A stretch of 64,000 nucleotides of DNA, taken from Polynucleobacter sp. MWH-HuK1. GTDB taxonomy: Bacteria > Pseudomonadota > Gammaproteobacteria > Burkholderiales > Burkholderiaceae. Location of the stretch: assembly GCF_018881815.1 (NCBI RefSeq), contig NZ_JACVPP010000001.1, forward strand, positions 1,047,097 through 1,111,096, given 5' to 3'. This document shows positions 1 to 9,000 of the stretch, one piece after another. Position numbers and translations under genes: made by a program. How positions within the stretch are numbered: position 1 is the first letter of the stretch; the number at the start of each line of letters is the position of its first letter. A model generated the notes under the pieces. That model worked only from the letters and a program-made list of their open reading frames with translations. It did not search any database and had not been told where the DNA came from.

Positions 1-355
1 CAATGCCGAATTGATCTAGATATTGTGTGGCAGTAATAAAGGTAACTGCACTAACGGAGCCGTAAGTAGCTGCAATTGCAGCTGCATCAAAGGCGCTCAG
101 CTTTCTTCTTAATATCAGGTAGCCAATTATGGGAATAATGACGGCAAGAAATACTGCCAACCCTAGTGAGAAGGCAATCTCGCTAGTAAATCCCGACTTA
201 TGGAGAGCAAAGCCACCCTTGAGTCCTAGCGCCATTAATAAATAGAGCGATAGAAACCGAGAAATCTGTGGAGGAATTTCTAGATTGGATTTTACGGAGC
301 CGGCAAAAACCCCAAAGATAAAGAACAGTATGGCGGGGTCTAGAAAATTAGTCAT
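1..355 (-). CDS. SbtA-like sodium-dependent bicarbonate transporter family permease, 3' end outside window
   Basis: The reading frame starts at an ATG (355-353) and stays open to the window edge, giving 118 N-terminal residues. These are strongly hydrophobic, with at least three membrane segments. The opening (MTNFLDPAILFFIFGVFAG, then a VKSNLEIPP loop and a LLMALGLKGG segment) is the pattern of the SbtA / DUF897 sodium-dependent bicarbonate permease family. It would act in the inner membrane. The gene begins 22 bp after the stop of the NhaR-type regulator on the same strand, so the two are probably one transcript, consistent with Na+-linked regulation. The family call rests on pattern recognition of a partial protein; another small-anion/Na+ symporter is possible. 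Confidence 0.7.
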   Translation of the reverse strand, partial: MTNFLDPAILFFIFGVFAGSVKSNLEIPPQISRFLSLYLLMALGLKGGFALHKSGFTSEIAFSLGLAVFLAVIIPIIGYLILRRKLSAFDAAAIAATYGSVSAVTFITATQYLDQFGI

Positions 356-377
356 AGTTCAGAAGATAAGTAATTCA

Positions 378-1256
378 CTATTGCTTAATAATGGCCTGCA
401 CAAGTGGATGCTGAATTTTTTTCTCAGAACGAATCGCATAAAAGTATTCATATATGTCATCGCAGCTACCAAGTAATTCAATGCCATAGGTATCTTTAAG
501 GTCTTTTTCGATCAATTTACCGGCGGGAAAGACGCCGAGCCCACTGGCAGCAAAGGTCTTGAGTAGGGCGCTATCTTCAAATTCACCAACAATATTCGGA
601 ACAATGTCGTGCTTTTTTAGCCACTGATCAATCAGCGGGCGTACTGTGGAATGTGCTGTAGGCAGCAGTACCGGCAGATCTCTTAGGCATTCCGGAAATT
701 TCCCTTTTACCTTTTTAGAAAGTTGCTTTGGTGCATACCAGGCGATCACCGTTTTTGTGAGCTCTTCGCTATAGACATTCAGATTTTTATTGCTCGGTGC
801 CGGGCGATCCGCCAATACGATATCTAATCGATGCAAGGCGAGATCTGCTAACAAATCATCAAACTCGCCTTCATGTGCAATGAGTTGAACATCTTTGTGT
901 TTCAGAATGGGCTCCAGCATTTGTCTAGTAACAAATTTCGGCAGACCATCAGAAACGCCAACGGTAATTTTGGTTTTAGGGGACTTGGCTGCATCTCTTA
1001 CTGCCTCAGGCAGTCTTTCTCCAATGGAGAAGATTTGGTCGGCAATTTCTAGTGCAGCAAATCCGGATTCAGTGAGGGCGATTCCTCTCCCCGCGGGTTT
1101 AAAGAGCATGTACCCCAAAGACTTCTCTAATTCATGCACTTGGGCGCTAATCGTTTGAATGGCCATATCCAGGCGTTCAGCGGCTTTGGACATACTGCCT
1201 TCTTTGGCAACCACCCAAAAGTAATAAAGGTGACGATAATTGTAGGTATTGGCCAT
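378..1256 (-). CDS. nhaR: LysR-family transcriptional regulator, NhaR type
   Basis: The 292-residue protein has an N-terminal LysR winged helix (about residues 5-65; YNYRHLYYFWVVAKEGSMSK followed by AAERLDMAIQTISAQVHELE). The NYxHLYYFW opening is characteristic of NhaR, the Na+/H+ antiporter activator (E. coli NhaR is 301 aa). The C-terminal half is a LysR effector-binding domain. It is followed 22 bp later by the SbtA-like permease on the same strand, and is divergent from terC-usp with a 134-bp AT-rich gap that presumably holds its operators. A block in that gap (1271-1298) recurs upstream of the HPF-like gene. Na+ or pH as the signal is inferred from the family. Confidence 0.85.
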   Translation of the reverse strand: MANTYNYRHLYYFWVVAKEGSMSKAAERLDMAIQTISAQVHELEKSLGYMLFKPAGRGIALTESGFAALEIADQIFSIGERLPEAVRDAAKSPKTKITVGVSDGLPKFVTRQMLEPILKHKDVQLIAHEGEFDDLLADLALHRLDIVLADRPAPSNKNLNVYSEELTKTVIAWYAPKQLSKKVKGKFPECLRDLPVLLPTAHSTVRPLIDQWLKKHDIVPNIVGEFEDSALLKTFAASGLGVFPAGKLIEKDLKDTYGIELLGSCDDIYEYFYAIRSEKKIQHPLVQAIIKQ

Positions 1257-1270
1257 ATTCAGTTTTTTCC

Positions 1271-1300
1271 GAAATTACTATCAATATATATCTGCTTTTA
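1271..1300. repeat. AT-rich block shared with 2721-2747, candidate NhaR operator
   Basis: The block begins GAAAT, contains TATCAAT and ends ATATCTGCTTT. Almost the same sequence occurs upstream of the HPF-like gene at 2721-2747. It lies in the divergent nhaR/terC promoter region. LysR regulators normally bind AT-rich imperfect dyads next to their own gene. Assignment to NhaR is inference. Confidence 0.45.
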
Positions 1301-1390
1301 GCTAAATACAAATACACCTACATTAACCCCATGGTTAGTCATGGAATTTCATGTACTGCTTATTTAATCTAAACAGATAGAGGTATTCAA

Positions 1391-2647
1391 TTGGAACTAT
1401 TTAGCCCTGAGTTTTTTTCGGCACTACTAGCGATTGTGGTGATTGATTTGGTTTTGGCAGGCGATAACGCTATTGTGATTGCGATGGCTGCCAGAAATTT
1501 GCCAGCCCACTTGCAAAAGAAGGCCATTGTATGGGGAGCTTTAGGCGCAATTGCAGTGAGAAGCGCAATGACGCTGGTAGTAGTGTATTTGTTAAAGATC
1601 CCCGGCCTGATGCTAATCGGCGGTCTGCTCTTAGTGTGGATTGCATACAAACTTTTAACTCCAGCCAAAGATGAGGATGGCGGTCATGACAATGCTTCCA
1701 CTAGTTTTTGGGGTGCAATGAAGACCATTGTGATTGCTGATGCAGTCATGGGTTTAGATAATGTCTTGGCAGTAGCAGGCGCATCTCATGGAAGCTATGT
1801 ATTGGTCGTGCTTGGTTTGCTCATCAGCATTCCAATCGTGATTTGGGGTTCAACACAAATTCTGAAGTTGGTTGAGCGCTATCCATCCATTACTTATATG
1901 GGTGCAGGTGTATTGGCATGGACTGCGGCCAAGATGATGATCTCTGAGCCTATGGTTAAGGAAATGCAGTTATTCCAAAACCCTGCATTTGGGTATGCAG
2001 TCCAAGTCCTTGTGATATTTGGTGTTCTGTTTGGTGGTTTCATGAAGAGTAGGTTGGCGTTGGAGGAGACAATTGCGCCAGCTGTAGTTAATCCAGAGGT
2101 ATCCGATAAGCAGTCTTACAACGTAGGAGAAAAGGTGATGAACAAAGTTCTAATTCCAGTTGATGATTCTAATAACGCTTTAATGGCCTTGAAACATGCA
2201 GTCAATATGTACGGTAAAGATAGTCAGACACACTTCCATATCTGCAATGTACAACCCACGCTGTACACCCACATCAGAAAGTTTTTAAGTAAGCAGACTA
2301 TTAATGAGTGGCAGGCAGAACGTGCTCAAACCGCTGCAAAGTCAGCATCCGAATTTTTGGAAAAGGTAGGCGCGAATTTCTCCTTCACTTATGTAACTGG
2401 CGACAAGGGAGAAGCTTTGCGAGATGAGGCGCAGCGCTTAGGTTGCAATCGTATTGTGATTGGAACTGCGAAGAAGAATACCCTTAGCCGTTTATTTGAA
2501 AACTCCACTACGGCCAAATTACTGGAAATCAGTGATATTCCAGTTGAGGTGGTAACTGGCAAGTCCTTATCTACGCTTGAGCGTTGGGGAATCCCTGCGC
2601 TGGGTGCAGGTGCAGCAACTGCCTTAATGGCAGCGGTTATTGATTAG
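1391..2647 (+). CDS. TerC-family membrane protein fused to a universal stress protein domain
   Basis: This 418-residue protein has two parts. Residues 1-225 are a TerC/YjbE-type multi-pass membrane domain with the paired acidic motifs of the family (DLVLAGDNAIVIAMA near 18-32 and VMGLDNVLAVAG near 119-130), which bind metal in the membrane. Residues 248-400 are a UspA nucleotide-binding-fold domain starting MNKVLIPVDDS. TerC proteins export or handle metals, notably Mn2+ in several bacteria. The start is a TTG at 1391 with GAGGT seven bases upstream; no ATG precedes the membrane domain. The gene is divergent from nhaR and ends at a good terminator. Most TerC proteins lack the soluble Usp half, so the fusion is uncommon. 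Confidence 0.85.
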   Translation: MELFSPEFFSALLAIVVIDLVLAGDNAIVIAMAARNLPAHLQKKAIVWGALGAIAVRSAMTLVVVYLLKIPGLMLIGGLLLVWIAYKLLTPAKDEDGGHDNASTSFWGAMKTIVIADAVMGLDNVLAVAGASHGSYVLVVLGLLISIPIVIWGSTQILKLVERYPSITYMGAGVLAWTAAKMMISEPMVKEMQLFQNPAFGYAVQVLVIFGVLFGGFMKSRLALEETIAPAVVNPEVSDKQSYNVGEKVMNKVLIPVDDSNNALMALKHAVNMYGKDSQTHFHICNVQPTLYTHIRKFLSKQTINEWQAERAQTAAKSASEFLEKVGANFSFTYVTGDKGEALRDEAQRLGCNRIVIGTAKKNTLSRLFENSTTAKLLEISDIPVEVVTGKSLSTLERWGIPALGAGAATALMAAVID

Positions 2648-2670
2648 TTTTACAACCTGCGGTTCTCTTT

Positions 2671-2697
2671 ATACCCTCTACCCGAGGGTATTTTTTT
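2671..2697 (+). terminator. Rho-independent terminator of terC-usp
   Basis: Perfect 7-bp stem TACCCTC / GAGGGTA with a five-base loop, followed by seven T residues. Confidence 0.85.
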
Positions 2698-2720
2698 GAC
2701 TAAATATTCAGTAAATAACA

Positions 2721-2747
2721 GAAATATTATCAATTAATATCTGCTTT
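2721..2747. repeat. AT-rich block upstream of the HPF-like gene, copy of 1271-1298
   Basis: Begins GAAAT, contains TATCAAT and ends ATATCTGCTTT, with about 24 of 28 positions matching the nhaR-terC intergenic copy once one gap on each side is allowed. It sits about 60 bp upstream of the HPF-like start, where an activator site would lie. Confidence 0.45.
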
Positions 2748-2805
2748 ATTAAGAATAAATAGCGCTTTAAATTGAGCCATAGATGTTCAAAAAAGGAGAT
2801 AAATC

Positions 2806-3138
2806 ATGAATGTCATCTTGGAAACAAAAGAACAAATCGAGCCAGAATTTAAAACGTTCACTGAGAACCGTGTGAAGTTCTCTCTGAAGAGGCTCTTTTG
2901 GTTGGTGCGAAAAATTAAAGTGAAGTATTCCTCTGTAGCCCAGACAAAAACAGGCTGCAATCAAAATTGCATTATTGAATTGCATACTTTTGATAATCGC
3001 CAGATCGAGGTCAGTTTTACTGCAAGAGATCGGAGAACTGCATTAGATATGGGTTTGAAGAAGGTCTACAAGCATATGCAAAAGGCATTTCATAAGGCTC
3101 AAAAGTATGGTCGCTTATCTGGTCGAGCGTACGCTTGA
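2806..3138 (+). CDS. HPF/RaiA (S30AE)-like ribosome-associated protein
   Basis: This short basic protein (110 residues) matches the S30AE hibernation-factor fold: an N-terminal strand (MNVILETKEQIEP), a helix of the FTENRVKFSLKRL type, the strand IIELHTFDNRQIEVSFTARD and a C-terminal Lys/Arg-rich helix that contacts rRNA in known members. Family members bind the small subunit and silence or dimerise ribosomes in stress or stationary phase. AAAGGAG lies seven bases before the ATG. The gene is monocistronic between a terminator and the Mn2+ riboswitch. It is a divergent paralogue, not the usual rpoN-linked hpf. Confidence 0.7.
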   Translation: MNVILETKEQIEPEFKTFTENRVKFSLKRLFWLVRKIKVKYSSVAQTKTGCNQNCIIELHTFDNRQIEVSFTARDRRTALDMGLKKVYKHMQKAFHKAQKYGRLSGRAYA

Positions 3139-3180
3139 TGAGGCTCATCGCTTTGTAGTCTAAATGTGATCTAATAAGAT

Positions 3181-3282
3181 GAATAAACGGGGAGTAGCCA
3201 GCCCAGCAATGGGTCTCACATATCGTCATTACGGCCTTCAAGCCCGGTATATGGGTAATTTTTAAGGCAAGACCATTTACTA
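3181..3282 (+). promoter_or_regulatory. yybP-ykoY manganese riboswitch
   Basis: The three invariant blocks of this class occur in order with normal spacing: GGGGAGTAGC at 3189-3198, ATCGTCATTACGG at 3222-3234 and GGCAAGACC at 3266-3274. CCCA/TGGG (3202-3213) can form the inner hairpin of the first arm, and CATAT (3219-3223) can pair with ATATG (3249-3253) in the second. The class binds Mn2+ where the two arms dock. It lies in the leader of the RND efflux operon, about 150 bp ahead of the outer-membrane-factor start. CCATTTA inside the closing helix can also pair with TAAATGG at 3288-3294, a plausible switching element. Confidence 0.88.
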
Positions 3283-3351
3283 TTTTCTAAATGGCCAAAT
3301 ATTGACTTTTTACCTCAAAAACCTTCGTTCTGGCATTGTTTTGCCTGCTTA

Positions 3352-3375
3352 CGCCCCAAAACGGGGACGTTTTCT
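3352..3375 (+). terminator. Possible leader terminator downstream of the Mn2+ riboswitch
   Basis: CGCCCC AAAA CGGGGACG forms a short GC stem followed by a T-rich stretch (TTTTCTT) between the riboswitch and the first RND gene. It could be the regulated terminator of the expression platform. The stem is short and the T-run broken, so this is tentative. Confidence 0.4.
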
Positions 3376-3433
3376 TGCTCTTCCGCATGGGTGGTTGGAT
3401 AATTTGCATTTAGATACTTTGCAAGTTGGGCGT

Positions 3434-4699
3434 ATGACGCGGTACCGATGTTTGGTCATTACTTTTGCTAGCACCTTAATGGTGGCAAATGTCAGCGCAC
3501 AATCAAAAAAGTCATTCACCATTAATGACTTGATCTCCATCTCTTTAGAGTCAAGCCCCCAAGTTTTAGCTGCTCGTGACCAAGCCAAAGCAATTAAAGG
3601 GCAGCTTTCCACTGCAAAAGCCATCCCGAATCCAGAGTTTGAAGTGAATACAGGTCAACAACGATCTGTTACCGGGCCATTGACGGTGGGTAATGTTTCA
3701 TCATGGGCGGTCACTCAGCCATTGGACATGCCTTACACCCGTTTCCCTAGAGTAAATGCTGCTGAGGCGAATCTACGGGCAGCAGAAGCAACGCGTGTTG
3801 CATTTGAAGTTGAGACAATCTCTAGAGTGCAGCAGCGTTTTTATGAACTTATGCGCCGAGAGGCGGAGCAAAAAGCGGCTGATGAAGATCTGAGTCTGAC
3901 AAAACAGATTCGTGATCGTATGCAAATTCGGTATGACGTTGGTGAAACGGCGCGCTTCGAACTTATTCGAGTTCAAACAGAGTTTCTGAATGCACAAATC
4001 GCCGCAGAGTCTAGTAAGTTACGCGTGGAGCAGGCCCGTAGTCAGCTACGTCAAGTCGTTGGTCATCAAGTGCCAACAGATTTTACGGTTGTGGCAGAGC
4101 AGCCAAAGTCCGAGGTCTTGCCTTCATTAACTCAATTGCTAAATGAAGTTCAAAACCAAAGCCCAGAGTTACAAAAGGCAAAGGCAGAGGTTGAGGCAAC
4201 AGAATCTAAGTTGAGTTTTGAAAAGAATTCACGCTTGCCTCGTTTGGCATTTAAGGCATCTCAATATAACGACCCTAACTTCACTGATCGCCTCTATGGT
4301 TTACAGGTGAGCATTCCGATTTGGGACTTCAAGGGCGGCCAAATAGCGGAGGCAGAAGCCAATGCCTCTAAAGCTAAAAACCAATTGAATGCCCAAAGCC
4401 AAACTTTAGATCAGCAAATGGAAACGGCTTATAAGCTTTACCAAATGACGAGCTATCAAGTGAAAGTGTTAAGCCAGGAAGTAGTGCAGTTGGCAGCCAG
4501 TGCGCAGCGTATTGCTGAGGTGTCTTATCGCTATGGTGAGCGCGGCATGCTCGAATATTTAGACGCACAACGAACCTTTAGGGCGGCGCGTAATGATTTG
4601 ATTAAGGCGCGTTTTGATTTGGCTTCTGTGGTCACCGAGATTCAGAGATTAAGAGCGAGCCCAGAGTGGCTTGCAAAGATAGAAAGTGGAGTGCAATGA
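3434..4699 (+). CDS. TolC/CzcC-type outer-membrane factor of a heavy-metal RND efflux system
   Basis: The protein has 421 residues from the ATG at 3434. An in-frame TTG at 3302 would add 44 residues lying in the riboswitch leader; the 3434 start gives a normal Sec signal peptide (MTRYRCLVITFASTLMVANV, cleaved after SAQ). The mature part has two long-helix repeats of the outer-membrane-efflux family, rich in Ala/Gln/Glu heptads, with conserved SPQVLAARDQAKA near the start and RYGERGMLEYLDAQRT near the end. It would form the outer-membrane channel of the tripartite pump. Its stop overlaps the adaptor start by 4 bp (ATGA). The upstream Mn2+ riboswitch presumably controls the whole operon. Confidence 0.88.
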   Translation: MTRYRCLVITFASTLMVANVSAQSKKSFTINDLISISLESSPQVLAARDQAKAIKGQLSTAKAIPNPEFEVNTGQQRSVTGPLTVGNVSSWAVTQPLDMPYTRFPRVNAAEANLRAAEATRVAFEVETISRVQQRFYELMRREAEQKAADEDLSLTKQIRDRMQIRYDVGETARFELIRVQTEFLNAQIAAESSKLRVEQARSQLRQVVGHQVPTDFTVVAEQPKSEVLPSLTQLLNEVQNQSPELQKAKAEVEATESKLSFEKNSRLPRLAFKASQYNDPNFTDRLYGLQVSIPIWDFKGGQIAEAEANASKAKNQLNAQSQTLDQQMETAYKLYQMTSYQVKVLSQEVVQLAASAQRIAEVSYRYGERGMLEYLDAQRTFRAARNDLIKARFDLASVVTEIQRLRASPEWLAKIESGVQ

Positions 4700-6042
4700 A
4701 CCAAGAGTTAGCTGCAATGCTGAAAAAGGTAAAAGTCTGGAAAACCTTTTTGGTGCGAAAGATTAAATTTCATAAGAAGGAATTGTTTGGCCAAATTTTG
4801 CAGACCCAAAACCAGTTGTACGATCAAGCCCATCAATGGCTTGGAGAGCATGTGCCTGCTGTTACCGGCCGCTATGACAAATCGCCACATTGGTTTAAAA
4901 AAGGCATGTTCTATCTGCCTTGGTTCTGCGTATTCATCATAATTCTGAATTACTTCAACGTATTTGATAGAAGCCCTGCAGTCAAGTCTGTGCAAGATCC
5001 TAATATGGTTATCGTTAATCAAGATTTGCATAAGATGATTAAGGATGGTAAAGCCCAGGTATCTCCTTTTGTAGAAGAATTACGCGCTTCTGGTCGAATT
5101 GATTTCAACGAACGCTTTTTGGCGCGGATTGGCGCAAATGTCACAGGACGCGTGTCTGAGATTCTGGCTGTGCCGGGTCAGCAAGTAAAGCAAGGTGATA
5201 TTCTGGCGAAAATTACTTCTACTGAGTTAACTCAATCGCAACTAGCTTACTTAAAAGCCAAGAGCGCAAGCCAATTGGCTGATCAAGCCGCTAATCGCGC
5301 AAAAATTCTTTACAAAGAAGATGTGATTGCTCTTGCAGAGCTGCAAAGACGCGAAGCTGAGGCAAGCAGTGCTAAGGCAGAGTTTCGTGCTGCTAATGAT
5401 CAATTAAAAGTTCAGGGGATGGATCAAGCAAATATTGATAAGCTTGCCAAATCTGGTGTGATTGAATCTATTAATAATGTGATTGCCACAATTCCCGGTG
5501 AGATTGTCGAGCGCAAGATTAATCGTGGTCAGGTTGTACAGCCGTCCGATGCATTATTTACAGTGGCCGATCTCAGTACTCTGTGGGCTGTTTCTGAGGT
5601 GCCAGAGAGTAACTCCTATCTGATGCAAAAAGGGCAAAAAGCTTCGGTCATCATTCCAGCACTTAGAAATCAAGAAATTGACGGCGTCATTGCTCACGTA
5701 GATTCGATCGTGAATCCCCAGACTCGTACAGTAGTCGTTCGTATGGATCTGCCTAATAATAATGGCTCAATTAAGCCTGGTATGTTGGCAACCATGTTGA
5801 TTGAAAGTCAGCCGGTTGATAAGTTGGTGGTGCCTTTGGGTGCAATTGTCCGAGAAGATAATCATGATCACGTTTTCGTCAGATTAGATGATGACACTTA
5901 TCGCATGGTGGCCGTCAAGCTCGGCCCAGAGGGTAAAGGATACCGCCCTGTGATATCGGGTCTCAAAGAAGGTCAAGAGATTGCGATTGAAGGTGCTTAT
6001 CACTTAAATACAGAGCGTAAGCGTCAGTTGAGTGGCGGATAA
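4696..6042 (+). CDS. Efflux RND periplasmic adaptor (CzcB/CusB-like) with long N-terminal extension
   Basis: The protein has 448 residues from the ATG at 4696, with AGTGGAG just upstream, overlapping the previous stop. An in-frame TTG at 4666 is rejected. Residues 140-410 carry the membrane-fusion-protein parts: a biotinyl-lipoyl half-site (GRVSEILAVPGQQVKQGDIL), a coiled hairpin (about 180-260), the second lipoyl half and the beta-barrel (VIIPALRNQEIDGVIAHVDS, then TRTVVVRMDLPN). The first 115 residues are unusual: about 70 basic residues, then one membrane segment (MFYLPWFCVFIIILNYFNVF), so the adaptor is probably anchored with a cytosolic tail. It links pump and outer-membrane channel. Confidence 0.88.
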   Translation: MNQELAAMLKKVKVWKTFLVRKIKFHKKELFGQILQTQNQLYDQAHQWLGEHVPAVTGRYDKSPHWFKKGMFYLPWFCVFIIILNYFNVFDRSPAVKSVQDPNMVIVNQDLHKMIKDGKAQVSPFVEELRASGRIDFNERFLARIGANVTGRVSEILAVPGQQVKQGDILAKITSTELTQSQLAYLKAKSASQLADQAANRAKILYKEDVIALAELQRREAEASSAKAEFRAANDQLKVQGMDQANIDKLAKSGVIESINNVIATIPGEIVERKINRGQVVQPSDALFTVADLSTLWAVSEVPESNSYLMQKGQKASVIIPALRNQEIDGVIAHVDSIVNPQTRTVVVRMDLPNNNGSIKPGMLATMLIESQPVDKLVVPLGAIVREDNHDHVFVRLDDDTYRMVAVKLGPEGKGYRPVISGLKEGQEIAIEGAYHLNTERKRQLSGG

Positions 6043-6056
6043 CGGGTAGAAGTTAA

Positions 6057-9000
6057 ATGATTGAAAGAATCGTTCGCCTCTCGTTACAGCAACGCTTATT
6101 GGTGGTGATTATTGCCATAGTATTGCTTGTTGCAGGATTATTGGCTACCAAAAGACTCTCTGTGGACGCCTTTCCGGATGTCACCAACGTGCAAGTCCAG
6201 GTTGCTGCAGAAGCCCCAGGAAAATCGCCAGAAGAGGTTGAACGTTTTGTAACTATCCCTATTGAATTGGCGATGACGGGTCTGCCAGGTTTGACAGAGA
6301 TGCGCTCTTTAAATCGAAATGGCATCTCCGTTATTACCTTAGTCTTTACTGAAAAAACGGATATTTACTTTGCTCGTCAATTAGTCACAGAGCGATTAAT
6401 TGAGGTTGCTTCAAGAATGCCGGTTGGCATCACTCCTGTATTGGCGCCGCCATCTACAGGTTTGGGTGAGGTATACCAGTACACAATAGATCATCCATCA
6501 GACCGACATCGCGAGCTTTCAGTAGACGAGCTTTCTGATCGTCGTGCAGTCCAGGATTGGATTGTGCGTCCAATGTTGCGCTCTATCCCTGGTGTAGCAG
6601 AGATCAATACACAAGGTGGCTACGCTAGGGAATATCAAGTCTTGGTGAATCCTGAACGCTTGCGTCATTATCAAATCAGCTTGCATGAAGTCTATCAAGC
6701 GCTTGCCAGAAACAATGCTAACTCCGGTGGCGGTCAGTTGCCCACTTATGCAGAGCGTTATCTCATTCGAGGTTTAGGCTTAATTACTAAGCCTGAAGAT
6801 ATTGGCAAAATTATCCTAAAAGAAGTAAAGGGTATTCCGGTATACGTGAGAAACGTGGCTGAGGTGACTATTGGTAGTGAAATTCGTCAGGGTGCCGCTA
6901 TTAAGAATGGGTATACAGAAAGTGTTGCCGGCATTATTCAGATGATCCGTGGTGGTAATGCGCGAGAAGTAGTCAATCGCATCAAGCTCAAAGTTGAAGA
7001 AATTAACGAAGGTAAGTTATTACCCGATGGCTTGCAGATCGTGCCTTTCTACGATCGTACCGATTTGGTGAATGCCGCTATGTTCAACGTGGCAAAAGTG
7101 CTGGTTGAAGGTGTGATTCTGGTAATTATTTTGCTATTCCTCTTCTTGGGGGATGTGCGTTCATCTTTGATTGTGGTTGCCACACTGTTACTGACTCCGT
7201 TACTCACCTTTTTGGTCATGAATCGTTATGGCATTTCAGCGAACCTGATGTCTTTGGGTGGTCTAGCCATTGCGATCGGCATTATGGTGGATGGTTCCGT
7301 CGTAGTAGTGGAGAACACTTTTGCAAAATTGGGCGAGCGTCTTAAAGGTGGCGAATCCAAAAACAGGATTATCTTAGAGGCAGCATCCGAAGTGGGTAAA
7401 CCGGTGCTCTTTGGTGTTGGCATCATCATTTTGGTCTTTATGCCGCTGCTCTCACTCGAGGGCATGGAAGGCAAGATGTTTGCTCCGATGGCGATTACGA
7501 TTGCGATCGCATTAACTATCTCTTTGATTCTGTCATTTACTTTATCGCCAGTCTTGTGCTCTTATATCTTAAAGGGCGGTGGCGAGGATGACACCAAGAT
7601 TGTTAAAAAAATGCGCGTTCCATACGAGCGCTGGTTGCATTGGTGTTTAGCCAACCCTAAATTGGTAGTTAAGCGCGCCATCATTGCTCTGGGTATTAGC
7701 TTGGTTGGGTTTGTCATGCTGGGTAAAGCCTTTATTCCGGTGATGCAAGAGGGTTCGATTACCCCTGTGATTGTTCGTGCGCCAAATATCTCTTTGGATG
7801 AGTCTATTAAGTTAGAGTTCGAGGCGATTAAACGCATCATGACTATTCCTGGTGTTGAGATGGCGGTCTCTCGATTGGGTAAGGGTGAGTCACCGGCAGA
7901 CCCAGGTCAGCCGAATGAGTCTGACCCAATTGTGACACTCAAGCCTTTGGGTGATAGAGATTTAAGTCAGGAAGAAATCGCTCAACAAATTCGTGAGAAG
8001 CTCAAAACCTTACCTGGAATTGAGTTGGCAATCTCCCAACCAATTGCAGCTAGGGTAGACGAGATGGTGTCTGGTGTGCGTTCACAAGTAGCGGTCAAAA
8101 TATTTGGTGACGAATTGCCTGTCTTGCAAAAACTCGGTTCACAAATTGGTCAGATTCTGACAAAGATGAAGGGCAGTAACGACTTACGTATTGAGCAGGC
8201 TTCTGGTCAGAACTATCTCAACATCAAGATTGATCGCAATGCGATTGCACGCTACGGTATCAACGTTTCCGATGTGAATGAAGTTATTGAAACGGCTATC
8301 GGCGGTAAGCAGGCCAGCACCATCTATGAAGGAGAGCGTCGCTTCCCATTAGTGCTGCGCTACCCCAGCCCTTATAGAGATAATATTGATGCCATTGAAA
8401 ACATTATTTTGCATTCTCCAGATGGCGCTCAAGTGCTCATGCGCGACTTAGCTGAAATTTCCTTGATAGAAGGGCCGGCCCAAATCTCCCGTGAGTCCGG
8501 TAAACGTCGTTTAGTAGTGGGTGTGAATGTGGAAGGGCGCGACTTAGGTGGCTTTGTAAAAGAAGCCCAAGAGCTGATTGCCAAGAATGTGGAATTACCA
8601 CAAGGCTATACATTGCAATGGGGTGGTCAATTTGAAAATATGCAAAGGGCGATGGCGCGCCTGATGATCATCATTCCTTTAACGGTCTTAGCTATTTTCT
8701 TTTTATTGTTTATGTTGTTTAAGTCAATTCGTTTGGCTGGACTCATTATTTTGGTTCTACCATTTGCATCGATTGGTGGCGTCTTTGGTTTATTCATCAC
8801 TGGTGAATACCTCTCGGTACCAGCAGCAGTAGGATTTATTAACTTATGGGGTATCGCTGTGCTTAATGGCGTGGTTCTGATCTCCTTCATTAAGCAGTTA
8901 AGAGAAGATGGTTACAGCATGGAAGATGCTTTGCTTCATGGTTGTGGTCACCGATTTAGACCGGTCATGATGACTGCATCAGTAGCGATGTTGGCGTTGG

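Noticed and set aside
3302..3433. TTG-initiated N-terminal extension of the outer-membrane factor
   Set aside because: It covers the riboswitch leader and would bury the signal peptide that starts cleanly at 3434.
7226..7840. Minus-strand frames inside the RND pump gene
   Set aside because: They are mirror frames of a well-supported gene, with Met/Ser/Pro-rich products and no ribosome-binding sites.
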